In this document: positions 44,960 to 56,540 of the stretch, in pieces
Layout of the letters: the number at the start of each line of letters is the position of its first letter
How positions within the stretch are numbered: the first letter of the stretch is position 1
Assembly (NCBI GenBank): GCA_905331475.1
Contig: CAJNYU010002050.1
Span: 30,151 to 94,150, forward strand
Length of the DNA: 64,000 nt
Reading direction: 5' to 3'
From: Rotaria socialis
Lineage: Eukaryota > Rotifera > Eurotatoria > Philodinida > Philodinidae
Notes under the pieces: generated by a model
Database searches by the model: none
What the model saw: only the letters and a program-made list of their open reading frames with translations
What the model was told of the DNA's origin: nothing
Program-made: the position numbers and the translations under genes

Positions 44960-45241
44960 ATGCAGCGGTACGAATCAAAAGGAAGTATAACATCAGTGAC
45001 CTCATCGTCTCGAGGTGGGGAAAAAAATTCCATCAACACATATGATTCGATGAATTTTCCTTATCTTTTCCAATTGGCGAAACAATTATTGTGTACACTA
45101 GCGACTAGTGTGCCTTCAGAATCAGCATTTTCTATGTCAGCGTATCTTGCTCGAAAAGAACGAGCAAGACTATCTGGAGATAATCTTGCTGCAACTATTT
45201 TTCTAAAAGTAAGTGCTAAAAATTCAATAAAAGCTGTGTGA
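44960..45241 (+). mobile_element. hAT-superfamily transposase fragment (C-terminal dimerisation domain)
   Basis: An open frame of 93 residues contains FPYLFQLAKQLLCTLATSV, then PSESAFSMSAYLARKERARL and SGDNLAATIFLK. This is the hAT C-terminal dimerisation region, where a conserved Ser-rich turn, the E-X-X-F-S block and the R-X-R-L segment follow each other. The DDE catalytic part and ZnF-BED domain are absent, so the fragment cannot be active. The gap upstream may hide more of it. Confidence 0.75.
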
Positions 45242-47240
45242 GACAAAGCATTGTTTTTGTCAAAAATCACTTTTGAAAGTATCTAGACCCTTTTCAGTGT
45301 GATACAAGTTCAGAAAATTTAACAAAATTCTCTTCGATTTTCCTATAAACATTGACTATAGATTCAATAAGCTGAAATAAAAAGCATGTTTTATTAAAAT
45401 GTCTAATCAATAAATTAAAGAAGAGACAGCGATTTCTATTTATCATAATAGTATTCTCAAAACACTTTTGATTATCACAGATATTTGAGCTACAGGTTTC
45501 ATAAAAGAAATTCAATCAACAGGTATAACGATTTATCATTTCTCAATCTTATATCTTTATCGATGATTCTATTTTCTATTAATTGCAAATGACTTTTTCA
45601 TCAGATAATCCACATGCTAATATAATAAGACAACATTTTCATGTCTGGTTGTTATTTTTCTATTAGTTTGAACGTTGACTTTACTAATACAAAGTAGACA
45701 TACATTTATCATCAGTTTGTTTGAAATTAAATAAAGATTTCAGAAACAGAAAGAATTTACATACTTTTTCTTACTATATTATTATCGAATCTAATGGATT
45801 TTTTATTTTTTAGGACAAACTTGTTGATTGATAATATATTTCCAGCATATAAATAGGTCGATAGAAATTTGAATCACACTCAAATGTTTCAATTACTACT
45901 TTTCATATTTTTTTTTCTTTCTCGATGAATATTTTTTGTAAATTTAATTTTCTAGTAAGCTGTTATTGTTAATCGATTTTCTGTTTTATGATATCTATTT
46001 TTGTAATTACCTTATATTAAGCAAATAGTTTTTTTTACTTGTAACATAATATTGATGTCTTATGGGCAATCAATGTATACTGATTTGAGAGTATTTTAAT
46101 GTTTTTTTAATTTTATTTCAACGTGTGATTCATTATTGTAAACATTTCGCATCTCATGAGAGGTATATTATATAGAATAAAGGTAATGATTATTTTGAAA
46201 GATCAGTTTTCAAGTAATTAGGTTACAGTATTCTATTATACTGAAATTAGTTTTATGTATTTTAGAAATAGATCTGCATTGAAGATAGAGTAGATTGTGC
46301 AGATCGGAGGTGCCTTCTAAACTACACATCTCTCCCAGATTGATACCTTTAAACACAAAGTTACAAATGTTAAGATATAAAGATTTAGATAAACAAAGAA
46401 GCGTATGGTGCATATATTTGAAGAGAAATAAAAGATGAATTATGCAAATGATATCGCTTTACTTAAATGTTGTATATTAGACTTCGTACTGATCAAATAT
46501 AATATTTTGAGTAAGCTCATAAGTATTAGCGTGCGTAAACTATTAGCTGTTAGCGATAAAAGTCATGGTTGATTAAAATTGAAATTATGTTTCATATTAA
46601 TGAAATCAAAAGGGAAAGCAATTAAAATCTTCGGCTAAAATATGAAAACTGTGCTCTGAAATGGCTACATTAGACTCAAAGGAAAGTAACAAAACCAAGC
46701 CACTTGCGCACTCATGTAACTTAAAGTTCATAATGTTCACAAACTATATATTCATTGTTTTCTTAATCAATTTGACTCAAAAAACAAGCTTATATATTGA
46801 ACATACTGTCTCAATTGATTACTTCATCGACTTATATTTTTTTTATTATATCGCTAAATTGATAAATAACGTTTTTTTTCTTTAACAGCAACGATGAAAA
46901 GGATTGAAGAAGGCTCCAATAGCGTTATTAGATACAATATCGTGTAATGCTTTATGATGCTGCAAAAGTAAAATTTTCACTCGAGTATGTAAAAGTATAG
47001 TGATCACCAAGTCAGTGACTTATTGAAATAGTATGTATTATTGAAATGGAAAATCAGTATTACTGGACCAGTATACCAGTACAATACTGGTACTGGTGCA
47101 TCCCTAGTTGCATCATGTATATGTTACAGTTGACATGAGAATTTCAGTTGAGATTAGAATGCGCGAAAAAGATAATTAATCGAATAAATCTTTTTTTTTC
47201 TGCTCGTGGTAATAGATTGTAGAAAATAGAGAAGAAAAAA
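45242..47240. other. Transposon-flanking AT-rich stretch
   Basis: No gene supported. At 47066-47106 a palindromic ACCAGTATACCAGTACAATA stretch runs into CATCCCTA, a hAT-type terminus, suggesting the end of another small element whose other end I did not find. Confidence 0.4.
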
Positions 47241-47430
47241 ATATTTCTCAGATAAATTCAATGTCCCCATGCCCCCATAGTTTAAAAAATACAGAGAGAG
47301 TGAATTTATCATTGAGGGATAAAAATAGAAAATTTATTTTTCTCAGATAAATTCAATGTCCCCATCTCCCCATGATTTAAAAAATCTAGACAGAGTTTAA
47401 TTATTTAAAGACTCATTGTAAAAAGATGCA
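47241..47430. repeat. Imperfect direct repeat, ~95-bp spacing
   Basis: TCTCAGATAAATTCAATGTC followed by CCCATGCCCCCAT at 47246 recurs 95 bp later as CCCATCTCCCCAT, each followed by a TTTAAAAAAT stretch. A local tandem duplication. Confidence 0.75.
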
Positions 47431-47509
47431 AGGAATAATTTTTTGAATATAAAAATTTCTAAGTCAGATCTCAACAAAAATTCTATTGGAAAAATTTAGA
47501 AAAAAACTA

Positions 47510-47570
47510 TTCCAAACTCAACTAAATTCCAAACTCAACTAAATTCCAAACTCAACTAAATTCCAAACTC
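47510..47570. repeat. 17-bp tandem repeat, 3.6 units
   Basis: TTCCAAACTCAACTAAA repeated three times without change, then a partial unit. Minisatellite-like. Confidence 0.9.
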
Positions 47571-48567
47571 GCCTGCCACATAATCTAAATAAACTGCTCG
47601 TGAAAAATACTACATGATATCACAAACATAAACATGTTATATATAACATTACTTCTCAAGCATATAAAGAATATTATTTCCAAAAGCCTAATGAACTTCA
47701 TATGCAATTTAGAAATATACAAAACTTAGTATTGTTTCGTCATTTAACTATAAACTATAATAAGACTGCCTATGTAAAAAATCACGATTAGTTATTAGGT
47801 TTTTTTCTAAAATTAATAACTTTCTACTGAATGGAACGACATTACAATGAATAAATTATATATAAATATAATACTAACACTAAAATATTTCCTTCGTAAA
47901 ATATTATCTAAAAATATGTCATTTATCTCAAATTATACTCGATAAATTTAAAAGATGAAAAACATTTATATTTAAAATAAATATCAACTATATCAGTCAT
48001 TTACATTTATTGTAAATGCAAATTATCCTGTTAAAAAATTTATATTTATTGTAAAGTAAACGATAAATGACACCCCTAAAATGCAGAGCCCTGAAGAGTC
48101 TTTCATTATTTAAATAAAAAAATAACACGAAACGCGTCGGTGAAAAATAATTTAATTCTGCATTTACTTTTAATTAAACTTAAATGTAATCAAAATATAA
48201 TTTTATTTAGCTTTGAAATTTTTCGAAAATTTCGACAAAATAATCGGTTACTGAAAAGTTAAGGTTGAGACTAGCAGATTGATTTGTGCTTTCGAATTGT
48301 TAGACATTTATTGATCAAATATTTTCTAATGAAACAAAGGAATGAAACTAGATACTTTGTTTTTGCATTGATAAAAAAATAAAATTTCTCAGACACACTG
48401 AAGGCATCGATATACGTATAATCCTCTGTTTAGATATAAAACCCTTAATGAAAAATAGGCTACTCAAGATGTGAAGTCGCACCTGTCGAAGAACCGACTA
48501 TAAATTAATACATTGTTCTGGCAAATAATCAAAATCATTTTTTTTTCTCAATAGACATTCGAAAAGT
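47571..48567. other. AT-rich stretch upstream of secreted-protein gene
   Basis: Very AT-rich. ATAAATGACACCCCTA at about 48064-48079 looks like a hAT-type terminus but no mate was identified. No gene seen. Confidence 0.35.
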
Positions 48568-51500
48568 ATGAACACTGTTATGATTGCTCTCCTTGGATTG
48601 TGTGTAGCACTCGTGGCTCATGGAAGTCCGGTAGGTCTCTTATTTTATTTTCCTAAATATAATTGCAAATTTATTTTAGATTTCACAGTTTTTGAAATGG
48701 TCACCTAGGGCTACAGAGCTCGACACACTCAATGGTGAGAATCTGGTTATGTTTTGTATTCTTTTAAGTTGAATTGAACCGTTGTTAGTTTTCATATCAT
48801 GCCTAGGAAAGATGATTCATTTTTATCTAGAAATTAAAAAAAAGGAACCGAAATCTGTGTTGCGCTCAGTTTTCTCTGTAAAAGTATATTGAGTTGTATT
48901 TTGAATCTAACTTAACCTGATGAGAAATGTTCACAAGCTCATATAATATCTGCTTCGGTAATATTTTTCTCAAGTTAATATAAGTTGATGATGAAATCAC
49001 ATTCAAAAATACTTCGAAAGTAATAATAAGATTTCATGTATCTTAGAAAAGAATTATATCCATCGAATTTTAGTCAATCTGTAATCTGCCACGAGTCACT
49101 AAAAGAGGAAGCTGTTCAGAATGAAGATTTGTCGAGTTTTATTCGAATCATTGATGATTAATGAGTATGAGGAGTAAAATTTTTTACATATTCTTCTCAT
49201 TGTTTTTTTCCTACTTATCAGGAAATTTCACATATCTATATAAAGCATTAGCTTCATACGGTGACCGTTCACATTCCCAGGTGAATGAATTCTATGACGG
49301 ATCCTATCGGATCTGATGGGATCCTATCACCCAACAGAATCCGATGGGATTCCTGGTTACAGATCGACTGTCGGTTCCGACGAGAAAAAAACATCTTCTT
49401 AATTAGGGGTGAATATGCATATTTTCTCATAAGAACACTAGAGTCATTCGTTCATGTCAGATTCCGCTAATTTCCAACACTGGATCCTATGGAATTCCTA
49501 CAACAAGGATCCGATTGTAGGTCCTGATCCCGGAATCCTATAGGATTTCGTTGGTTTTATTGGAATTCATGGATATTTGGTATACACTGTAAAAAATATC
49601 CGCAGAATAATAAACGGAAAAAACGTTTTCGATAGGGTATTTAACAAAAAAAGGGTTTATGAAAGTGCAACGTATCATAAACCCTTTTTTTTACAGTGTA
49701 TTCACGGTCTGACCCTTGTCGGAATCCGACAGGATCCTACTCTCGGAATGACTCTCCTGGGTTGTCGCACGACACTTCGTCACAATCATTTCGTCGCAGA
49801 ACAGTTCGTCGCAATGAAAATACAACTAATCAGATCACTCAACTTATTCAATAGAGAGAGAAAGATAGACAGAAAAAATGTAAATTAATTTAATTAAATG
49901 TTTTACATTCGTATGTTATTTGATAATCGTATGGATTTTTCAATTAGGAATCGAATACATCCTTAATAACATATTTTTTTATTGAAAAAAGGAATTTAAA
50001 CTTATAGTTTAACTTTCGAAAATGGATATTGGTAAAAACTATTACAAGAAAATAGTTTTCAAAAGAGTTAAAAATCAAATTTACCTTGCACAAAGACGTT
50101 TTAAAGGTATCCCCCTTGATAATGAATTTTTCAAATTATACATATTTTACAACTTTATAAAATAATGTTCCCGATTTAGACTTGTCATGCCTAAAATCTA
50201 TGGATGCAGTGCCTGCTACAAAACTATTTAATTGATATACTGATTTTTCAAAATTTATCCAAAATGAGAAATCCAAAATATATTTTTAGATTTCGTCATC
50301 ATTTTACGAACTAATTGACTAATTTTGCGATTACTCAACAAACTAAGCTCGAGTAGTATGAGTAAGAAACTTAACGCTTTGTCAAACCAATTTAGATAGC
50401 TTCTTTTTAAAATATTATTGTTTTTTTCTACATCCCTCTAGTAACTATGTAGATACAATTACTTTAAAGCACAGCGCAATACGTAGGTGATTATCCAATA
50501 GCATACGAATGTAAAACATTGAATTTAATTGATTTACATTTTTTTTCTGTCTATCTTTCTCTCTCTATTGAATAAATAGAGTGATCTGATTAGTTGTATT
50601 TTCATTGCGACGAAATGATAGCGGCGAAGTGAACGCGACGAAGTGTCGTGTGACCAAATGTATTAGCGCCACTTCATACATACTACCTAAACTTGCATGT
50701 TTTATAGAATGCAGAATGAGTGATCCTCATGTTTTTATTATTTTATAGAACCTAAGTAACCAGTAAATATGACAATTTTAATGCCATTGATAATGAGAAA
50801 ATTGACTTTGACCATAAAATGTTTTCTAAAAACTTTTGAGACCAAAGACGAAATATATTTTTGTATACGAATACTTAATAAAAGATGAGCTACGAAGTGT
50901 ATGAAAATAACTGATTGTAAATTCTATAAAAATTGATTAGTAAATTGTTGAGGTTGCATTCACTGCCAATTAAAAGTCTTTTGAATGACTTGCATGTACT
51001 TCGCAAGCACATTGAATTACTAGAAGTGACATTGATTTAGGGATGTGCAGTGTCGGTGTAAATACTGAAAAACTGACCACCAACTACACCGACGGTGTAC
51101 TCAGTGGAACACCGACTACGCCGAAACTGTCCAGTGGCGCACCCCCGTGCCCCCACCGGGTTTNTGCATGTACTTCGCAAGCACATTGAATTACTAGAAG
51201 TGACATTGATTTAGGGATGTGCAGTGTCGGTGTAAATACTGAAAAAATGACCACCAACTACACCGACGGTGTACTCAGTGGAACACCGACTACGCCGAAA
51301 CTGTCCAGTGGAGCACTGACTTGCACCGACGGTGTTCTCAGTGGAGTGCCGACTACACTGTTATCGGTGTGACTGACACCGAACACACTGAGAACACTGA
51401 ATAATTCAATCAGTATTCGGGAACATTGATTGAATTATTCCGTGTTCTCAGTGCAGTCGGTGTCAGTGACACCGGGGGTGTTGTTGGTGCGCCACTGAAA

Positions 51501-53070
51501 ACACCGTCGGTGCAATTCGGTGCTCCACTGAAAACACCGCCGGTGCAAGTCAGTGATCAGTATACCGACACTGCACATCCCTACATTGATTCATTCAGGT
51601 GTTCTTTGACATAATTCAATATCATTGAACTCGTAAATTTTAGACATAATACCTAGAATTCGTTTTATTATGTAAAAGTTACACAAAAAAATTTACTACG
51701 TAGTATTAAAATAATAAGTTGAAAAATATAGAAAAAAACTACAACTTCCTTGTTTTTGTTGGTTATATGACTGAATTTCGATTTGAAAAGCAGACTTTTC
51801 AATTAACTAGCAAATTATGTCAACCCACGTTTTATTTACAGAATCAATAGTCTTTTTTTTAGCATTTTCTGTAAATCTTTAAAACAATGAAGTTTGTTTA
51901 TTTTTATTTGCGGTCTTCATCATTTTAGAAATCCTTTGATGCTAAATAAATTATTTGTTAATTAAAAAATTAGTTTTCGTCATTAATCACATAACTCGAG
52001 GTTTAGTATTTTCTTTTTGACCATAGTATAAAATTAGTGCCATAAATAAATTTGAATATTTGAAATAGAATCGTAAAAGTTAGCTAGTCATCTAAAACGT
52101 AATTCACTATAAATTAGAGATATTGTTGTCGTATAATATCGTCATCGTTTATTTACTCAATTTTAGAAATGAAAACGATTAGAGTTACATACACATATGC
52201 GTAGATTAGAAAGCATTCTTAGAGCAACTATGAGTTGAAGTTACAGAAAAATATTTAGATCTTTTCTAATTCAGACCCACATTTACAAATTAAAAACTCT
52301 GAATCCACATAACTGTAGTACTTATAGTCCTATCCATAAATAGTTATTTCTTTTCTTAGTATGAAAGACATTCATTTAAGAATAATATGTGGAAATAGAT
52401 GATATTCAAAATGACCAAGTAAATATAGTGTATGGATGACTCTCTGGTATTCAACGTGGACAATACATTCATAAAATCTCTAAACAAGTCTCTATCCAGT
52501 CTCCCTAAGCCGAATAGTATGAGTCTAGTTAGATCATGAGCATTGGTACTGTTATATACTAGATAATTTACTGATGTGTAGAGTAAACACAACGAATGGG
52601 TCTAAATTTTGACTTACTATTCATTAAAATATAATTATTTAGGTGATAATACTGAATCTGGTGTTACGTCGATGTTTTCAGGTGGACTGTCACTCTTTAG
52701 TGATATGTTCCATCGACTTGGTGGCTATCCAGACGACATATACTACTATCAAGCTATTCAGATCCAAGTAAAGACATCTGGTACATACACTTTCACAAGT
52801 GACAGTTACCTCGACACAATTGGTTATCTTTATGAAAACTCATTTGATTTAACCAACCTGGAAGAAAACTTAATGGTGCAAGATGATAATAGTGGTGGTA
52901 GCAATTTACAATTTCGTTTCGAAACGACCCTTGAAGCTGAACGTACATATATATTAGTTGTAACAACGAATGTTTATGGAAGAACAGGAAGATTTTCAGT
53001 GTCAGCTCATGGTCCAGACTCCATTACATTTTTACCAACCGTTTCAGAACTATTCGAAAATCTGGGTTGA
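48568..53070 (+). CDS. Secreted beta-rich protein with a 3.9-kb transposon-filled intron
   Basis: Three exons: 48568-48630, 48680-48734 and 52643-53070, phases 0 and 1, giving 181 residues. Exon 1 is a signal peptide (MNTVMIALLGLCVALVAHG). The mature part contains YYYQAIQIQVKTSGTYTFTS, YLYENSFD, then VQDDNSGG, FRFETTLEAERTYILVVTT and GRFSVSAHGP. This is an alternating-strand pattern resembling bacterial pre-peptidase C-terminal (PPC-like) beta-sandwiches. Function is unknown; extracellular binding is plausible. Intron 1 is 49 bp, while intron 2 is 3908 bp and filled with mobile DNA (49300-51591). Phase is preserved and no stop occurs, so it can still be functional if the long intron is spliced. 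Confidence 0.75.
49280..49760. repeat. GGATCC/GAATCC-rich dispersed repeat
   Basis: Many short words of the type GGATCCTATCGGAT, GATGGGATTCCTGG and GGAATCCGACAGGATCC occur in both orientations, with TGTCGGTTCCGACG as a core palindrome-like motif. A related fragment lies at about 40010-40085. It is interrupted by the small element at 49585-49698. Confidence 0.6.
49585..49698. mobile_element. 114-bp MITE with TA target duplication
   Basis: Ends are CACTGTAAAAAA and TTTTTTTTACAGTG, flanked on both sides by TA. This fits a non-autonomous Tc1/mariner-type element. Its right half is a perfect hairpin (AAAAAAAGGGTTTATGA against its complement). It is inserted inside the GGATCC-rich repeat, so it is younger than that repeat. 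Confidence 0.8.
49764..50654. mobile_element. ~890-bp element with ~155-bp terminal inverted repeats
   Basis: Left arm from GTCGCACGACACTTCGTC and right arm ending in the complement of GTCACACGACACTTCGTC. They match through CAATGAAAATACAACTAATC, the AGAGAGAAAGATAGACAGAA stretch and ATGTTTTACATTCGTATG. The AT-rich centre has no transposase. Long TIRs suggest a Mutator-like or foldback non-autonomous element; superfamily not certain. Confidence 0.75.
50991..51308. other. Duplicated flank around N at 51164
   Basis: 50991-51134 recurs at 51165-51308 with one internal change, then the copies diverge (GGCGCACCCC against GGAGCACTGA). It is an unmerged join or two haplotypes differing in the internal part of the hAT element. 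Confidence 0.75.
51038..51583. mobile_element. Non-autonomous hAT element with 8-bp target duplication
   Basis: Termini TAGGGATGTGCAGTGTCGGT and ACCGACACTGCACATCCCTA are perfect inverses apart from the innermost bases, and both ends are flanked by CATTGATT (51204-51211 and 51584-51591). An 8-bp duplication and a TAGGG-type terminus identify the hAT superfamily. The inside is built from repeated words such as CACCGACGGTGT and CAGTGGA. The single N at 51164 splits the left end; counted from the second copy (51212) the element is 372 bp. Confidence 0.85.
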
Positions 53071-53223
53071 TCAGTGTTAGTCGCTTTTTTGTGAAAAGCT
53101 TGAATTTGTTGTTTTAAAGTAAAAATCAAATTAAAAGACAAATCCTAAACACAAAATATTCTTCGAATTTCTTACTTCAATATTGTTGTAATCTAGGATA
53201 TAGATAATTACATCTGTTTGGAA

Positions 53224-53272
53224 GGGTGTGGGTGTGAGTGGTGCGGGTGGGTGTGGGTGTGGGTGTGGGTGT
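53224..53272 (+). repeat. Interstitial (TGTGGG)n telomere-like tract
   Basis: Four perfect GGGTGT units at 53249-53272, preceded by about 25 bp of degenerate units. The hexamer TGTGGG is the telomeric repeat reported for the bdelloid Adineta vaga. ACACACCCACA in inverse orientation follows at about 53287. It lies between a gene 3' end and a 5'-truncated coding fragment. Confidence 0.7.
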
Positions 53273-53342
53273 TCACTCGGACAGAAACACACCCACATCG
53301 TTGTGTCATTAATCGTTTCTAAAATAGTATCGATTAAATTCA

Positions 53343-53723
53343 AACAAGATTTATTTGTCTATTTTCCAAGAAAAAACATGCTTGATACTCGTTCGGTTTA
53401 TGTTGGAAATATTCTAATTTTAATGCTCGAATATGATAATCATAATAAATCAAATCCACGTGATGTTCAATTTTCTTATGTAAAGAAGAATTAAGATTTT
53501 CTTGAATATATGTTATAATTATTTCTTGAATTGACAATGTATAACCTTGATAATCATTTGCGCGAATATTTAATTCTTGTTGATATGACTTTAATTGGCG
53601 TTGTAATTCATTTAGTTGTTCATTGACAAATTTTAAACAAATTTCATTTTCATTTGTTTTACCTTTATTGCTTGATACTAAAATGGTTTTTATTTCTTTT
53701 GGCCATTGTAACGATTCTTGAGT
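53343..53723 (-). pseudogene. 5'-truncated coding fragment, possible retroelement remnant
   Basis: An open frame of 127 codons on the minus strand has no initiating ATG at its 5' edge, where it is bounded by a stop. It reads LQWPKEIKTILVSSNKGKT, then NEICLKFVNEQLNELQRQL, ELNIRANDYQGYTLSIQEI and RALKLEYFQHKPNEYQ. Heptad-like spacing suggests a coiled coil. It has clear coding character but no family I can name. Its 3' end points towards the TGTGGG tract about 70 bp away, the arrangement expected of a telomere-associated retroelement remnant, though that is only inference. Confidence 0.5.
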
Positions 53724-55088
53724 TTATTATCCAAAAGAATGATCGCTCTCTCCTCTCACGTCCACTCTTTATATATCGATCGTGGAACGAGAGAAGGAGA
53801 GAGAATATCTTATACAGAGAAAGGAAAAAGAACAATCATTGAGTATGAACAAAAACGGTCGAGACATAAGATAAACTCATTAGTGATATATGCTTGTATA
53901 GTGCATACGATTACATTGAGTATGATGAGTGATAGACGCACGATACGGTAATTAACACTAGGTGAATATATAAGAAGAGAGAGTAACATGTTAGCTAACA
54001 ACAAATGATATGATAAGTAAGAACAGCAAACAGAAACAATCATTCCACACAACGGTGACAGTAGATAGTGATGCATACACGTTCAACCAGGGTTGTCACA
54101 ATCCCGTCTCCCAAACCACTTTTTTGATTTGTTGCCAAAAAAATCGAAAAAATCAGGGACTCGTGACGCCCCACACCTCCTATCTTTACTACGGGCGTAC
54201 TATTTCAAAATTCATTGAAATGATTTAAAGCCATGAAGTGGCTCAAGGCCACGAATAATATCGATCTTTCTTAGAGAGAAAACATTCTCTTCTTCAAGCT
54301 GTAGCTTCTCTCATTTATAGTTTTACATTTCATAATCCACTGAGTTGTTATACGTTCTATATTCATTATCAAATCTCAATGAAATCCTCCATATTTCTAG
54401 ATAGAAACCTTTTCACATGATGTTATGGGCCATTCATCATACAGCAACCCAATATCGTCACTCACTTCGCTTGGTCTGTTTGTTTATATTGTAATTTGTA
54501 TCAGAATACTTTTATACAACTGATTTAGTGCATCTTTGAGCTAACACGTCAAATTCCCTTCTATCAGTAAATCACCGAGCACATCTTACGTGTAGATTCT
54601 TCCATCACGTAACAACCTTGACTCTTAAAATTTGAGATGAAGTTCCAATTCATTGTGTGATAAATGATAGTGAACTTCGTCCTGAAATCATTTGTAAGTT
54701 TTCATCGAATTAGTAAGAACTAAATTAAAATAAAACGTGATAGGAAAATCTAAAGATAAGCAAGCAGTTACTGTCAATTCATAAAATTTTAATAACAAGA
54801 AGATATTTTCATTTTCTAAACTACTAAAATTTTCCGCATTTATTTCTTAAAATACTTGTAATTGTTATCTGGGTATCACAACAAAATTTCTAATAAAATA
54901 TGTACATATTTAAATATCATTTTTTCCTGTATTCAAGTCAATTTTTTTATTCTTCTAAACATGTGATTCTCTCATATTTCGATGTGATATTTAGATCAAA
55001 TACATAGGAACCTATAGTGTTAGTTCGAGTCTTGGTGGCGCCTATATATATTGCCTTTCATTTGCCATAGCTTCTAATCGTATTGACT
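53724..55088. other. Intergenic
   Basis: No exon supported. Short chance frames on both strands; no element ends seen. Confidence 0.4.
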
Positions 55089-56133
55089 ATGGGTTCGACA
55101 TTCTCAACATCTATTAAACAATCTGCTGATATATCGGGAGCTAATAATAATGTCTGGATTATCAATGGTGCGAAATTTAACATTTCATTGATGTCTGCCC
55201 TAGTCGAACATCTTGTAAGCAAGATCTGGAAATCTTGGGATCGGTAAGTAAGATCTTATTAAGATCCTAAAAAGATAATTTGTATGTACATATCTTGGTT
55301 GTATCAGATAAATCTGTACTTAAGATCTTGGCAAGATCATGGAAAAATATCATGTACTATTATCTTCTGATAAGATCTTGCGCGAAACAGAAAGCGACAT
55401 CATTACTGTATTTACATGCTCTCTAGTCATTCACCGTTTTTTAAATGCATACACAGCTGTATATAAACAGCATGATTGAACATACGAAACACAAATTTTC
55501 GAATTTTTTTTTCTCAACTATTTCTCGATTATTCGAGAGAATGCTGATCTCGATCGATGATCGAGAGAGGACTTCCCTAATTGGTCCTACGGATATCGGA
55601 CCAATTTGTAGCCAGTCAGATCCCAACATCTGATGTGCTAGAATTCGGGAGAGAAATAATTAATATGAAAATAAATTGAAAAAATATTAAAGAATGCAGC
55701 AGGTATTATTTTAGTGTGCATCCAAGATTTAATGGATTCTTATGTAAGATCTGTAATTAGATCTTGAGTACAAGATAATACAGTTATCTTGTACCTGAAT
55801 TTCCAAGATCTGTTAACATATCTGCACCTTGTATCTTGGCCAAGATCTTGCTTACAAGATGTTTGTCTAGAGCAAACAATTCAAGACGCAATCAAAAGAT
55901 TTCAAGATGTCGTCATAAACAATAATCCAGTTATTATCATTAATATTATGTTGGTCTTAACTTTTATTATTTTACCGATCCTGTTTCTGTATTTAAAACG
56001 TCACTACCAACAACGACTCCCTGAAACAGATTTCAACAGAATTTTGTTTATCAATTCTACTGAGTATTCCGTATCTGATGAGACATCATTATCAAACAAC
56101 ATCCCCAATTATATGGAGGGATATCTTTCTTAG
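55089..56133 (+). CDS. Small single-pass membrane protein interrupted by a TIR element
   Basis: Best model is two exons, 55089-55243 and 55845-56133 (phase 2), giving 147 residues. The donor is a consensus gtaagt and the acceptor ttggccaag is weak. The N terminus MGSTFSTS fits N-myristoylation (Gly2, Ser6). A membrane helix (IIINIMLVLTFIILPILFLY) lies near residue 85, followed by a basic stop-transfer and a Ser-rich tail. A TIR element (55209-55861) begins and ends inside the two exons, so about 35 nt of exon 1 and 17 nt of exon 2 derive from the element. Without the element, SALVE would join QTIQDAIKRFQ. The neighbour at 56541 has the same plan (144 residues, one exon). Splicing may rescue the gene, or it is a pseudogene. 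Confidence 0.5.
55209..55861. mobile_element. 653-bp TIR element rich in AAGATCTT words
   Basis: Ends are CATCTTGTAAGCAAGATCT and its complement, about 19 bp. Similarity may extend outward (CTAGTCGAACATC against CTAGACAAACATC). AGATCTT/AAGATC words recur through both subterminal regions. No transposase. The target duplication is unclear; CTAG plus A/C-rich bases on each side could be a diverged one. Confidence 0.75.
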
Positions 56134-56540
56134 AAATTCTGCGTCTTTTAAATCGCTCAACAATTCACAAAAAAAACATTTTCTCAAATAATATGAATTT
56201 TTATGCCTGCGTGTATGTAATAAACATATAGTCATTTGAATGGAAAAACAATTTTTTTCAAAAATAAACAGGCTCAATAATGTTCTATCAGCAATATAGA
56301 ATATGTTTGCATTCTTATCAAGTATGAAATCTGCTGACTTCCAGAAGAAAAAGAAATTCATCATCATTAATTTTCAGCTGAATTGTTGATTTTGACCTGA
56401 TAAGAAAAACGAACATCTTCTCTCTTCTCCTCATGCACTATAAAAGATGATGAAATATCATTAATCGTTTCATACGAATAAAAAAAATTACTATTTTCAA
56501 AATCAATATCATTACGTATTATTCTCTAGTTTGATCAAAT
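56134..56540. other. Intergenic between the two small membrane-protein genes
   Basis: AT-rich; an acceptor-like ttctctag precedes the next ATG by 11 bp. Nothing else seen. Confidence 0.4.

Noticed and set aside
47510-47570. Short regular repeats as a CRISPR array
   Set aside because: The 17-bp units are directly abutting with no spacers, in a eukaryotic context; it is a minisatellite.
53228-53494. Gly/Cys-rich open frame over the TGTGGG tract
   Set aside because: It is the translation of a simple hexamer repeat and runs antisense to the coding fragment at 53343-53723; no independent support.
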